From: Rhabditoides inermis
Taxonomy: Eukaryota; Nematoda; Chromadorea; Rhabditida; Rhabditidae
Direction of reading: 5' to 3'
NCBI GenBank assembly: GCA_963966185.1
Contig: CAWZYM010000247.1
Location: 55,001-119,000, forward strand
Length of the DNA stretch: 64,000 bases
The notes under the pieces are model-generated. The model had not been told where the DNA came from. It searched no databases and saw only the letters and a list, made by a program, of their open reading frames with translations. The position numbers were made by a program, and so were the translations under genes. How positions within the stretch are numbered: the first letter of the stretch is position 1; every line of letters begins with the position of its first letter. Positions 24,981 through 39,000 of the stretch are shown here, piece by piece.

Positions 24981-26409
24981 CTGAAAACAAATAAAAAAAG
25001 AGTTATTTCAGTCTTTTTCCACCACATGTGCATAATTTTATGAGACGATATTTGTAATTGACATGTGCTTTCTGTTCTCGTTGTTCATACGTTCAAAGTT
25101 TGACATTTGAGAATTATGTTTGATTTATCGTCGTGTACTTTCAGTGCTTTCATACTTTTAAAACGTTCACATAAACGGCTAACGAGTTTAAAATAACAGA
25201 TACATAGTGCTTGTATGTGGTGTAACGAGATGGCAACGCAACGAAGTGGTGGTTGTCTTTTATATTGAGAAAATATTAACAATATTAATAGTAATCTAAG
25301 TATGTTCTATGCGGAAATGACACATTTTTTGAATAAGTAAAAGTAAAAATAAGTGAAAGAAAAAGAGAGAAAAGGAGAGAAAGAAACATATAATACAGAC
25401 AAAAACACGAAAATCAGAAAAGAATGAAAATACAGCTTTTTCTCAAACTATCACATGCACACACACACGTATATACAGGCATATCATAAAGACACTACTA
25501 AAAAAAACCGCTCTGCAAAAAAGTTGCAGACGCTCGTGATTATACTGACGGAACTATCTTTACTTCATCTTTTTTCCTTATGTAAGACGTGTTCGTGTTA
25601 AAGGAGCCCATTAGATTAGGTAATCCTATTATCACTAAATAGCAGATCACGAAACTCATTATCTAACCAGTATGGATAAAACGCAACTGACCGTGTGTAT
25701 GTTGGCTGTTGGGTGTAGATCGGTGTGGGTTCAGGCCATTCGCAGTGTGGCGCGAGCTCTCTGGATGAGCCTGTGTGAGTGGGCGCGGCGAGAGCCAATG
25801 TGAAGCCTCAAATCAAATCATACACGCATATCAATCACCGACACGAGTGAAGCCATGCTTTGTGCGCGCTGCAGTTATCATAAACAATTGATAAGGCTTC
25901 CGGCGAACGGACCACGTTTGATTATCATGCACACACGTTGAACATGGAGACTTTCGAAAAGTGTCTGCAAAGGGCAGGGCACAAAAGTGAATGTCTATGA
26001 TTCGCCAACTTTCGCTGGCCTCAGAGATACTCTCACATTTCATCTCGAGTGCTTTGGTGGCCGGAGTATCGATTTCTCTCGCCTCTCTAATTCTCTCGCT
26101 CTCTCGCGCGCATGTCTGTTCTTTCACAGGCTTCCTCTTTTTCGCTCGAAGAAACCCTAGTACTAATCGGGCAGACGCCTCTATTCGCAGAATCGGAATA
26201 ACAACACGGAAAAGAAATAGTGTAATCTGGGTGAGCCACACTGCTTCCGAGGATTGAATCCGCATTACAACAGTCGCGCGAAAGTACGCGGTCAGAAGCT
26301 GCGAGAGAGATGGAGGGAGAGAGAGACATGCATATACATTGCATTGCATATTCCCAGACACGGCAGCGGAGCCTGATATCCACCAGTCCACGCTGGCAGG
26401 AATTTGTTA

Positions 26410-26484
<75 letters not shown>
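26410..26484. repeat. (GT)n-(GA)n compound microsatellite
   Basis: About 20 bases of GT repeat pass directly into about 55 bases of GA repeat. Confidence 0.95.
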
Positions 26485-26487
<3 letters not shown>

Positions 26488-26760
26488 GGCTTCTATATGC
26501 ATCGACTAACACAAACATACAAATCGAAAAGATTACCAAGTGACGGGATGAAGCGAATCAACGGAGATAAAGCTTATCTCGAGACAAAAAAAAAACAACG
26601 CGAGGGTTCTGTCACAAATTGCATAACATTGTGAAACCAGCAATAGAATTGACAAAAAAAAATGTTGTTAAATGATCGAACAGTGAGGAAGATCGGGTGT
26701 GTGTGAATGGTTTCGTTGGCAGCTGGTGTGAAGATGGGATTGGAATGGATGAGTACGCAC

Positions 26761-26763
<3 letters not shown>

Positions 26764-26811
<48 letters not shown>

Positions 26812-26834
26812 GGGAGAGAGAGGGAGAGAAAGAG
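26764..26834. repeat. (GA)n microsatellite
   Basis: About 70 bases of GA repeat with regular GGGA interruptions in its right half. Confidence 0.95.
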
Positions 26835-28878
26835 ATGTGGGAGGCGGGGCTTTGGATAGGCCGCATTGTGTGCTGCCAGAGGTGGGAATGTCACACTAAT
26901 TGTATTCGGACCCAGAAAGACAAATAGGTGAGGATGGGGATAGATAAAGAGGCAGACGCTATTCATGCATAAGTCAATGTCAAAATGAATGTTAATCTGG
27001 TGAATAAAATAGTATTTTTCGAAATCTCCTAACTCAAGTGTTCGTGCATCAGTATCAGCATACTCGGCTGTCATTAGTTTGTCAATATTTTAATAAAATC
27101 GTTGTATAGACTTCGAGAAACCTGTCCGATTTTCACGGATACATGAAAACAGATCTAACTGTTACTATAGTCGTTTCTTTAAATACAACAAAGGACGAGT
27201 GAGAAATGTAAAGTGAGTGAGCCAGCCTGCGCCTGCGTCTCTCCTTTGTTATTTCGCGTCGAGTGAACGGTCACGAATAGCTATACTTAGCGCAATGTTT
27301 AGTACGACAACCCTTCTTTCAATAACGACATTTCGGTGAGTGTTTACTTCTTTATAAAACTCAAGAGAAGAAAAGTGAGAGGTGGCGAGATAGCGACAGA
27401 GAGAGAAGGATGATATGAAAGCATCACAAACTCGGAATATGAAATATTTTCGCTTCATGGAAACATCCGCGTTTATTGGTAAAACTGTTTGTTGTGAGTT
27501 TCGTGTCGTTGTCTAAGTAAACAACAACAACATTATTTGCATATTATTGCGCGGCAAACTTGTTGGTGAACAGAGAGACAAGGCCGTTCAAAATGTGATA
27601 ATAAACTAACATCAAGGGATGGAAAAAAGTTATAGCAATCTAGTAACAGTATGCATTGACTACAGTTTGTTAATGGTAATTGCCATCGTTCGCTCTTTGT
27701 CACTTCCGCACTTTTCGGCATTACTTACAAACACGAGACAAATCTTTCTATTTATTTCTCATCAGAGTGTTCACTAAACACAACTTGAGACATTTTGAAG
27801 CCACAATAGCAATATATTTCTGCCACAACCTGCCACAATTTTTCATTCACGCAAAAAAAAAACAACACACTTTTGGCGTAAACGGAGGGGCCACAACACA
27901 GCGCACACTTGCGCTTATTTCTCCGTCATTCAATTTAGTATGGAAGTATCGTCCTTGTTTTGCACAATATGCAGTATTAAAGCGCTGGACGGTAGGCAGT
28001 ACGTGTTAGGGCCAATCAATATTGCCGGCTCGCCAGACGAGAATTTTAAACCAACCGATTGCGTGTTGTTGTTTGTTTGTTTGTTTGTTTTGCTTGAACA
28101 AGGTAAAAAGACGAAAATCCAAAAACCGATCACTAGGCATCTGGGCATGATCTCTACAATTACGAATGCGAATTTTAAAAATCGAACACGTTGAGCATTA
28201 TCGATACACATCATATAGTGCAATTTTGTAGAGATTGCTTGATTCTGTGAAGAGTAATAACTTTAGAAAATGGAGCATTTCGATTTTTAGACTTGCAATA
28301 AACCCTCATTTTCCATGGAAAGAGACCGCCAAGCGCGCGAATTGCGCGATCGAATGATCTCGCGCGGGCCGATAACTCAAATGCTGTCTAGTAAACGTTC
28401 CGCGAAATGACTGCCGTGCGATGAACGGAGAGATGCCGGATGCCTTATAGGTTACCATGATTTTTAATAACGCTTCGATTCGAAAACAAGTCGCCACGGT
28501 ATCTGTAAAGTGACAGTTTCATAAATCCGGAAGTGAAAAATAGATGGTTTTTGAAAACGGATCGCTACATATCTGAACGATCCACATGTTTCTGTGAAAG
28601 GCCCTGGTGCCGCTCGCGGATTCGATCCCTGTCATCACTTTTGCTCGAATGTTTTGCTCGTTTGGAAATACGAAATTGCTGGTTGTGGCATAATTCAGTC
28701 ACTACTGTGCTTTGTAAATACGTTTATTATTTGATGAGCACATATAATACAATCACAGAAAGTTCACGGACACAAATGTTCTCAGTAAAGCTTTTTTTCG
28801 TATATAAATACTGATGTCGAATACTGGGCACGCTGACTAGGTTTGTACATTGTTATTAGGTAAACGCGACTCGAGCAG

Positions 28879-29390
28879 TCAACACTGGTGCACCTCCGCG
28901 CACCACAAAGCTTCAACCACCTGGAATAGAGGATATACAATATAAAAGGGGAAAAGAGAAAGAGAAGGAGAGAAAGGGGGGGTATGACTCACCTGTTCGT
29001 CTACGAATCTGGCCAGCTGTTCGATCTTCCTGTCCGCCAGTCCATAGCACTCGTCTGCCAAGGTGCCCTTCGGCATGCGAGCACAGGAGGAGTCCGCGAA
29101 GGTGGTGATGTCGGACTGGACAAGCACACGGGTTCATCCCCCCCTCTCTCTTTCTCTCTTCTTCTCACTACTTGTTTCTCTCGTTCAATTTCATTCTCTC
29201 TCTCTTTCTCTCTCTACTTTTCTTTCTCTCTCTCTCTCTCTCTCTCTCTACAACATATCTGTATCCTCACCTTGGCAGTAACCGCGTACTTTTTCGCATT
29301 TTCCAGCAGCTTCTCGCAGAATACACAGGTTGCATGCTTGTCGGCCTGGAAAAAAGCTTTTTACAGTAGAAGAAGAAGAAAAAGGAAAGA

Positions 29391-29447
<57 letters not shown>

Positions 29448-30858
29448 TCACCTCTGACAACACCTCTGCACTCTTGTACTGCATGGTGCGCTTTCTCGCG
29501 GGCGCATTCACTGTGTCTCCCTTCTCGCTGTCTGTCCTCGAAACTTTGCGGGTAAGTGACATCTGTTCGGCTATGAGTGACTGCGTAGATGACATGGGAT
29601 CAGGAGAAGAGCTCGGCGGGGATAGAGTCGTCGACTCGGCTGGCACCTCAACAAAGTTTACGTACGCAATTTGTTTGATAGACTATTGTACTTGTTGTTG
29701 TATTAATTATCTCATTTTGATCATTGGAAATCTATGTTCCACTTTTTTCCCACCTACAAGTCTCTCACGTAGCGACTCGTTCATTGTTGCATTCATTTTC
29801 GTACCTCCTCTATCTTTCCTCCGCTGTTGGCGAATGGATTGGCGGGGTCGCATAGCTTGAGCTGCACGCACACGTTCTTGGAGGAGAAGTCGTAGTTGAG
29901 GGAGAAGTAGATCTCGGGCAGAGACTGCTCCACCAGAGTCATGCACGGATCCTTCAAAGTTTCGTTCTTCCTCATATGTCATATCATCTTGTAATCACAT
30001 TTGCGATGTAACACAGATAGTTAATTGTTGTTTTTTTGTGTTCGATAGAGGTTTTCTTTCTTCCTCATAGCTCACACAAGCGAATCTTGCAATGCCTTGA
30101 AAAAATGTCGAAATCAGAGCAGAGGAATACTTTTTTCGTAGAGCGTTCGATCTTTTTAAATTACGGTTCTGTAGCTGAACAAAGCCTCAAGAACAAGGTT
30201 TGCGTCCGTTTTAGCTGAAGGTGTGTGCTGTCGTTCCCACCTTCAATATGTGGTTGATGACGCGGCACTTGTCGACCATCACTGTCCTCAGTTGGTCCTC
30301 GCTCAGCCCCACCCGGTGCTTGGCTACAGACAGCAGCTGCGTGCACAGGAAACACCCCAGGTTCGACGACTTCGGCTCATCCAGTGTTCTACAATCGTAC
30401 GTTTACATGTTGCCACGCATGCAAAAACAAAGATTGCCACGTGATTTTGTTTGTCACGTTCACGGATACCCACTTCTTTCATTCACAACCATTCATCTAT
30501 CAGCAATCACATTCTCTCTTTCTCTCTCTTGAACTATTGCATTAGTGAAAAACGAGGGGCGAGGAGGCGACTCGACCTCTGTGCTATGATGGAACAGGTT
30601 CGGCGGATCCGGAATGGAAACGAGAGAGAGAGAGAGGGGGGGACTCATGCGCGCATCTCCCTTGATGGTTGTATGCACGCACGCGTGCGCATGTCTCGCG
30701 ATATATGCGAACGAGATCCAAAGATCAGATTAGCCGGACAACCACTTTGATCGGTTTATTAGAACAATTTATCAAAACTATAAAGACTCACTCGAAGTGT
30801 TCTCGCCAACTCGTTTTGTAGAATGCAGTGACAAACGGTAGAAAGACGAAAATAATCA
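28879..30858 (-). CDS. Saposin-like secreted protein with two SapB domains (5' end unresolved)
   Basis: Exons found: 30792-30858, 30241-30388, 29805-29951, 29452-29646, 29271-29345, 28993-29115, 28879-28920, phases consistent, about 263 aa. The first gives MIIFVFLPFVTA, a signal-peptide core whose first base must come from an upstream exon or leader. SapB domain 1 has the six-cysteine pattern (CFLC; CRVINHILKDPC; VCVQLKLC). A Ser/Thr-rich linker of about 80 residues follows. Domain 2 repeats it (CVFC; CARMPKGTLADEC; CAEVHQC at the very end). SapB domains are compact helical folds stabilised by three disulfides that bind lipids or membranes; family members serve as lysosomal lipid activators or as antimicrobial effectors. 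Which applies here cannot be told from sequence. Confidence 0.88.
29224..29249. repeat. (CT)n microsatellite
   Basis: A CT run of about 26 bases, preceded by shorter CT blocks, in the intron between the exons at 29115 and 29271. Confidence 0.9.
29396..29444. repeat. (GA)n microsatellite
   Basis: A pure GA run of about 49 bases, starting seven bases inside the intron from the donor of saposin-gene exon 29452-29646. Confidence 0.95.
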
Positions 30859-33070
30859 CTGAAATGTGATTTTTTTATATTTTGTTCACAACATGTATCT
30901 TTCTTCTCTTTTTTCACTTTACACGTACTAGCTTTGAGAAAATGTGACTTGTCTGGTTCATGTGTTAGGGTTTGTTTGCGTGTTTGCATGTGTTTGAGTG
31001 GTACACTGAAACACCAGATTGTTGTCGCCTCCTGTCTCCCGCCTAATAATACCACCGTCTCCCTAATTTTGGAATCAATGTGTGGTGTCTATTGTGGGCT
31101 GGCAGAATTAGGTGTATGATTAGGCGAAAGTGCGGCGAGAGAGCGCGGGGATGTGAGAGAGCGCAGAGCACTCGCTGAGGTCAATGGACACACACACACA
31201 GATGGCTGCTCGAGAGAGCGCGCGGAAGTGGATGGATTATCCTCAACTTATCCCACGCCCACTCTCATGAATATAGTTCACACATCACAGTTCAAGGGAA
31301 TCCCTTCATGTTACGAATGCATGTCCAACATCACAATACAACCAACCTGATCGCATGCTGAAAGCCTGGAGCAACAAAGAAAATGCAGGTAGATAGAAAA
31401 TGTTAAGAATAGCTGAACTGAGTAAACACTACTAGGGTCGTCTCGCAGAGGGCAGGTGTGGGCAACGGGGCGATCAGCCTGAAACGGGCATGTGGGCGGG
31501 GCTGACCGGACAAGAATCACAATAACAACACGCGTGGTCCACACTGAGAAAGGACAACCTCATATTAATAAGTGAACGAGATAGTTTATGCACTATCGTT
31601 TCACTATCGAAAATCGTAGTGTGAAAATGACAATTTGGCAAAGTGAATGAAATGGTGAGTGTATCTATTAATCGTGGTCACGATCCCTCCTCCCCCTTTC
31701 TTCGCCAGCTCTCGATAGCGACGCTTCTTCAAGTAGCTCTCTCTCTCTCTCCTCACAAACGCTTTACATTTCAACTTCGCACTCTGGCCGAGAGACACTT
31801 GAAATCGCCGCCGCCGCTGGGTGTTTGGCGAAATGAAAACGATACAGATCCGCCGCAAGCAAATCTCAGCTACCCCTCACTGCTTTCTTCGGTCGGTTAC
31901 GTCGGTTTCGACTCGAACACAACTCTTTTTTTCAGGTCCGGTCGCGCAAACAGTTTCCTTCACATGAAATGGAGCTAGAAGAATGATGTTGTCGTGTGAA
32001 TAACGCGACGAGACAGTCTGAACACACACTCGAATTCATGTGCACGTAAAAACCCTCACGAGCTGGTGGAAAGTGGGGCGCGGCCCCGGCTCTCCCGAGA
32101 ATTACTCACTCCCTTCCTGTTAGCACCTGCGAACGAGCGGACACAGTTTTTGACGGCCGTTATTTCGGACAGACGTTGCGATAATAAATCAAACAATTTT
32201 ATTTCGTTTTTATCAGCAAAAAATCAGCAAAAAATCAGCGAAAAAAACACACACATGAGTTTTAACAATAGATTAGTGTGACAGCGCATAAGGGACAACT
32301 CATAGAGCTCTCGATAAGTGCTAATAATTTAAAGAGTCGTTGCAAAAAAAGATACGCAAATTCACAATAATTGGGCATTTGGGCTGCCGTTTGAGCCTAT
32401 ATCACAAATGGGCACCGCTAGTAGCGAATAGTGTGGAAGAAGGGAATGAACAAAGAATCATAGTTATGGCAAAAAGCCGTCTACACATCTACACACTTTC
32501 AGGACAGTGGGACAGTCTCTATAGTGCCTACACCCATCACCATATGAACAAAAAAAGATAAAGAAAAGGAGAGGGAGACACACATACGGGCTTCTGCGTT
32601 AGTAGAATGGACCCGGAGTCTACTAGACGTCTTGTTATCATGTGTGTCAGTTCGTATGGAAGACTAGCGAATCATTCACCGGGTGTTAACCTAGCGAGGG
32701 AAAAAAAGAACAGAGAGGGAGTGAGTCGTCAATATGTACAGGTGAGCAATGAGTGTGTGTAGGGAGCGTGTGTCTCATCTCTGCCCAGGCATCGTCGGCG
32801 TGTGGTGGTTGGAGGGACTAGGCGCGGTGCGACCTAGTCCGCTCGAAGCGGTCCGCCCACGCGAACGCTGCCAGACCCTGTTAGACAAGTGGTTAGTCTA
32901 GACTGGAAAGTGAGCACACACGTGTTAAACTGTCCCCCATAATGGTTTTCGACCCCTCTGCGACGCGCCGACCTCGCTATGGTTAACTAGATGCGAGGCG
33001 GGCGCGTCGCAGTCACTCAAGCCCTGTGGTGTGTGGCGACGCTACTCGTGCTCTGTGATAGGTGCTCTAA
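30859..33070. other. Region between the saposin-like gene and the calcium ATPase stop
   Basis: The left part should hold the 5' exon and promoter of the saposin-like gene, which I could not place. The right part is 3' to the calcium ATPase and contains a candidate alternative last exon (32818-32877). The remaining frames show no coding character. Confidence 0.5.
32818..32877 (-). CDS. Candidate alternative last exon of the calcium ATPase
   Basis: After an acceptor (CTAACAG) a 60-base frame encodes GLAAFAWADRFERTRSHRA and a stop, with strongly G/C-ending codons like those of the ATPase exons. It is in phase 0 and could be joined directly to exon 33500-33700, skipping the normal last exon and so replacing the second half of the calmodulin-binding segment. 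In another frame it could follow an internal donor of the last exon. No transcript evidence is available. Confidence 0.35.
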   Translation of the reverse strand, partial: GLAAFAWADRFERTRSHRA

Positions 33071-36000
33071 CTAAGACTGTTGTGTGGCCGATGGCGCACT
33101 TTTCTGTTGCTCCAGCTCCTTGGCGATCTTGAGGCGGCGGTAGCTGGCACGCAGTCGGTCGGCGGTCGACGTAGTCAGCGACGACGGGTGGTTCGCCTCG
33201 TCACCTTGGAACGCGCGCACCACTCGCATCTGAAAGCCGGGGTGGTGAGGGGGGGTGTACGGTGAATGCGTGTGTGTATGTGTGTGGGGGATTGGCTACA
33301 CTCATGCGAAGGATGCAACACACGCCCATGGCAACTAATTGTTTCCCGCAGTGTTGTGTGGCGGCGCGGTGGGAGCGGTTGGCAGGAGCACTCGAATGCG
33401 GGTGATGATGGGTCACTGCCAACCGCCCAGGGGGCCGACACTACTGTCTACGCTCGCCCCTCATCCACCGACGCGCGCGCCGAAGCTACTCGTGCATACC
33501 TGTGTCTGCAGGCGTGTGAGACCCAGCAGCCACAACATCTGACCAGGTCTGCGCTCCTCGGACACCTTGGCCCGCGCCACCGAAGCGCTCGACGAGGTGA
33601 CGTCGTACTCTCCCGTCAACAGAATCGACGTCGGCTGCACGTCGCCCTTGCCGAACCGCATCGACTTGGGCAGGATCGTGGCCGGGATGCAGCAGATGAT
33701 CTGAACAGGGTTAGTGGATGTGGGGGTGAGACCGAGCCACCTGTCCCCAGATGAATTCAAAGAGTGCGACGGCGACACAGAACGCCCATTGGATGTACGT
33801 GAGCGGAGCCGTGCTGCAATTTTCATCATTCATATTTTTTTCCATAACAAGCAAATTCAAATACACTGAACGCAAGAATGTTGGTTATGAATGAGTTTTA
33901 TTCATAATCATTGTTTTGATATGTGTTATGCCCATACCTGAACCAGTGTCCACCGTACTGCACGATGAGCAACTGTGAGATGAGAGTCGTGATCCAAATC
34001 ACGCAAAAGATCGGGTTGGTGAACAGACCCTGAATTGTTGTTCATCGTATCAACCCGAAATATCGTGTTTTACTGTGTTTTACAAGATTAGGAACTTGTG
34101 ATCGTAACTTTTGTTTCACCTCACCTTGAACACATTCCTCTCTCCGTGGATCTTCCTTGAGTTGATCTCGTTGACGAGGGTCATGAGGACAAAGGCGTTG
34201 AATATGATGGTGAAGTGCTGGCTGGGCGGGGAATTGAGAGGCGCGTTGCGGCCGCTCTCCGTGTCCGGGATGAACTTGTCGCCGAAGAACATGATGACGA
34301 ACAACACGATCAGCTGGTACACGGCGTGTCCGATGATGTTCTTGACCATGGTGCGCGAGATGAGCGACTTGGTCCTGCCGTACGGCTTCCTGTTTAGCAG
34401 GTCTTCGGTGGGCATCTCGGTGGCGAGCGCGAGCGAGGCGAGAGTGTCCATGATCAGGTTCACCCACAACATCTGCACCGCCTTGAGGGGCGAGTCGGAG
34501 ATGGCACACGCGCCGATGAATGCGATAGTCACGGCCACTACGTTGACAGTCAGCTGGAACTGCAGGAACTTGGCGATCGAGTCGTACACGTTGCGGCCCC
34601 ACATCACGGCCTTGACAATTGAAGTGAAGTTGTCGTCAGTCAGAATGATGTCGGACGCCTCCTTGGCCACATCGGTTCCCGCAATTCCCATGGCGAATCC
34701 GACGTCGGCCTTCTTGAGCGCGGGCGCGTCGTTGGTTCCGTCTCCAGTGACGGCGACAACCTCGCGGTTCTTGCTCCACTTGGAGTCGATAATGCCCTTG
34801 ACAAGCACGTACTTGTCGGAGGGCTGTGCCCTGGCGAGCACGCGCAGCTTCGGCCAGATCTTGTCCAGCTTCTCCTGCGACACCTTGCCGTTCTCGTCGC
34901 GGATTCTGAAATAGATTAGCATTGAAAAAAATTTTGACAAAAGAATTATTGGTTTTTTATACATGTTCCACATGTTCAAAAATACTTTCATTTATTACAT
35001 AAGTGTTGCATTGTCTGCGTTGAAGAAAAAAATGGTTCGACTTCACCCACCGTGCGTTGAACTCTTTGCCCTCAAGAGCGAGGAAGTCGCCGCCGGGCTT
35101 GAGAATGCCGCACGAAGTGGCGATCGAGCGGGCCGTGTTGATGTTGTCTCCCGTCACCATGCGCACTGTGATACCTGCGTTCTGGCATCTCTCAATCGCA
35201 GCTGGCACCTCGGGCCGCACCGGATCCTGTTACACGACGATTCGTTGAACAGTATTTACTTGATAAATACCAATCGTAACATGTAGCGTACCTGGATTCC
35301 AAGAATGGCGCAGAGGGTCATGCCATCGCGGATCGTCTCCTCGTCCTCCCAGTCGATATCGCCTGTGAACTCGACCTGTAAAATCATGATCATGTCATCG
35401 CCAACCGTCCACTCACCTGGCTGTCGTCGGTCTTCTGTCCCGCCGGCACTATGTCCTTGAAAGCCACTCCGATGGTGCGCAGTCCATCCGACGCCATCGG
35501 CTCGATCACCTCCTTCGTCAGATCGGCCACGTCGCGCGCGCCGAAGCTCTCCAGCCGACCGGCAGAGGCGAGAATGTAGGAGCAACTGGAACACGTTATT
35601 CGAATAGAGTAATCAGCAATGCGCACTCACCGCGATAGGATGATCTCGGAGGCTCCCTTGGCGTAGACGCGGTATCCACCACCCGGCAGCTCCACCACCG
35701 TCATCATCGACTTGCGCGACGAGTTGAAGGTGTACACCTATGTATACGATACTTTGTTTTGGTAGGCACAAATTTTTTACACATATCAAGATCACTCAGG
35801 CTCCTGAATGTTTCGAAATGAGAATTGAGAGATATGCATATGCACATGCATACATTCACGATGCTCATTTTTTTCTCGAGAAGAATTGCGTACCTTGAAC
35901 AATCCCTCCTCGGGGTTTTCTTTCCTGATAGTTTCGTAGCTCTTGCCAAGGTCCAGCACAAATCCCAGCATCGCACATTCCGTCTTGTTTCCAATCTGGA

Positions 36001-39000
36001 AAACACTTCTGTCATATTCGTTTTTGTGAAGAAAATAATATGCTGTGTCCTTTTATGCCGAAATCACGGTCCATCATTATAAGACTCCGTCTTGCACTAA
36101 CATGTAAGCGGTAATGTGATCATGGGGTACGTGAAATTAGTGAAAACATCACTCATATTACAAACATGTCCTCTCAAACGTAAACTAGGGAATAACTAGA
36201 GCCGGCTTTTGCATATCAGATTAGAGCGCTAAAACACAATAGGATGCATTCACAATCAGACAGGGGAAAACACTAATAGACAACAATGTGTTGTAAAACA
36301 CAAGTACATTATATTTAAAAATATATATATATATTCAGTGTGTGCTTGAGTGTCTCACTTCTACTCAAACAGTTCTCTGTATATATTGAAGTGTTTATTT
36401 CCACGGCAAGGGAGAAGTAAATAACGATGAAAGGCAAGCACGAAAAAAATATGGATAAACAAGGCTAACCCTAGGCTGACCAGTGCAAGTGGTCAGCTAC
36501 TTATTGGGGGGCCCTCTCTCTCTCTACTTCCCTGCTATTGCGTGCCCACCTGTGTTCGCTGTCCGCCGGCCGCGCTCGGCTCGGTGACGACGCTGTTGTA
36601 GCCGCTGTTGATGGAGATGCCGTTCACCAGCTGCTCTGCCGTGCGCGCATCCAGATCCTGGTACTTGGGCTGCTCGCCCGTCTTGTAGAACCTCTCTGCA
36701 ACAGAACATTGACTTATATTACCTAAAAAAAAACAAATTGACCATCATTACCAGTTGTATAGAGTTGTGTATAAAATCTAGATAAGTATAAAATCACTTA
36801 TTGTGCCTGATCCGATTGTCCTTCATGCGTTTTAACTATGTTATAAGTACATCAGTGATCGATAAAAGGATAATTGAGATGAGAACCAAGCACGTACTGT
36901 TGATGAATGACTGTACGCAGGTCATTCTGTTGGTGGTGAGCGTGCCGGTCTTGTCCGAGCAGATCGCCGTCGCGTTTCCCATCGTCTCGCACGCGTCCAA
37001 GTGACGCACCAGGTTGTTGTCCTTCATCATCTGAAACGCTTCCCTTGTTTTCCGAAGAATTTGAAACCCTGAACTGAAAGTTCAGGTAAGTGATATATAT
37101 GGCGGCATTGACATTCAAAATACCATGTCCGCACACCCCCATTCCCAGCCATTTGCTTGTAGAAAGATTGCCTTCATCGCATCATAATCATTCGTTGCCA
37201 CGGGAAACTGAGAAGTGTGTTCCCTCTTCTTTCTTTCTCTTTTTCTTGATTTCTCTTTCGTGGATGTTAATTTTAAGAGAGCAAATGAGAGGCTCGTGAG
37301 ATAACGAGAAACAATAAAATATGACAGTTGAATGTTTTCGGTGTTATTGTGGTTCACTTCTAATTGAGTCTCTGTAATACTATGTAAATGAGTAAACCGG
37401 AACGAATGCTACAGAAGTTTGTTCTTTTTAATAACCTTCTTGACGGAGTAGGTGAGTGCGAGGGTGATGGCGAGAGGGAGACCCTCCGGCACAGCAATCA
37501 CAAGCACAGTCACTCCGATGATGATGAAGTTCACAAAGTACGACAGATCCGACGCCTGCAACACAGTCAATTCCCTCATTTATTTCAAACCTTACTTAAT
37601 TCTACGTCGCCCACATAACGCCTACTCTGTTGTGCCACAAGTACATACCTAAAACTTCACAGAATTTCACAGAAAGTGATATTTGCAGCACGGATGGGTG
37701 TGAGATTCTCTGAGGACACGACACTCACAGTTAACGCTAACACAAACGCTGACATTATAATGATGCTGCTGAATTACGTTGTGTTTCTAGTCCGGCTATT
37801 CTTGTACATAGGTGAATCGACTGGAGAACAGGAAGTAAGTGTGAACAAAAACGTGCGCATTAAAGCGCGTATGATTCGAAACAGAGCGATTCAATCGACA
37901 CACCTTGAACGTTTCTCCGGCGATGGCGTAGTGGGTGATGCAGTGGCGGAGGATGAGGATGAGCACAGTGGCAGCGGCCACGATCGAACCTGACAAATAC
38001 AATCAATATCGAAAAGGGAGACAGTCAGCTCACCAATGTATCCGATCTGTATGGCGAGGTTGGAGAGCTTTGCCTGCAGCACGGACTTGGTGACCTTGTT
38101 GTCTTCTACCGGCTCGGCTGCCGTCGTCGTCGACGCCGGCTTGCCGTTCGCCGACTGCAGGGCCGGCACCGAACCTCAAAACAACACACTACATGTGAAG
38201 TAGGTAAAGCATGATAAGAAAGCGTGTTTCGGATGATGTACGACAAGAACTGCGTTTGTCGCTTGGTCCCAACTACATACTTACGACACATTCGTATGTT
38301 TTTTGACAGTTTCTTTTTTCGTTGTGACTATTTATAGTTTGTCTCTATGCTCTCGATGACGTGTCTTTATCCCAGCAACTACTCTCGGACACACCGGAAA
38401 CGTAGCTGAATTCCGGTGAGGAAACATGGGGGAGGGTAGCTTATCGAGACACTACTAGGATAAAAAACACGCTTGTTTGTTGCCTGAGCATTGACCAGGC
38501 ATTAGATAAGTGCAGTCGACCAGATATTCTCACATGCATACGCAATACAATCTATCAAGGAAAAGCGACAGAAAACTTCATTTGTTCATCTGGTCTGATC
38601 GGAGTCGAAAGTGATAGTGGTCTACTCGATAGTGAAAGCAAAAAGAAGTTGTCGACGCGTTGTCCAGTTTTTAATCTGTTTTTGTTGTTGTTGTTGTTGT
38701 GCTTTTGGTGGAAATCAGAAAACACTTCGATTATGTGTTCACTAAAGAAGTAAGGTTGAGCTGTTGAATAAACCCAAACAAACCGTTGTGTGCGGGCGCC
38801 TCTTTCTCGTCGTCGTTCTTGGTGGCTCCGAGGAGGGACATGATGATTCCCGTCTGCGAGTTCAGTCCCACCGCAGTGATCACCATCTGAAAACGCTCGA
38901 GTACAAGCGATGCGCACAGAAAATCACCAAATATCTGAGAGTACTGAACAGATAACATAACAAAAAATGGAAAAAAAAACCAAATAAGAAAAGTAGATCA

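Larger units (their letters stand above)
24981..28878. other. Gene-poor region between the SLC41 start and the saposin-like gene end
   Basis: This should contain the SLC41 promoter. I found no exon that joins in phase to a neighbour. An open stretch at 25690-25798 (minus) ends at a donor-like GTCAGT but does not fit the frame of SLC41 exon 1. A long minus-strand frame at 25831-26391 lacks splice context and family resemblance. GT/GA tracts are listed separately. A tRNA B-box-like GGATTCGATCCC sits at about 28617-28629. Confidence 0.5.

Noticed and set aside
25831..26391. A 186-codon minus-strand frame
   Set aside because: No ATG at its start, no splice context, and composition unlike neighbouring exons; probably chance.
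36476..36496. Iron-responsive element (CAGTGC in the hairpin)
   Set aside because: CAGTGC is not a 6-base loop on a 5-bp stem here, and the partner hairpin at 6231-6251 lacks CAGTG.
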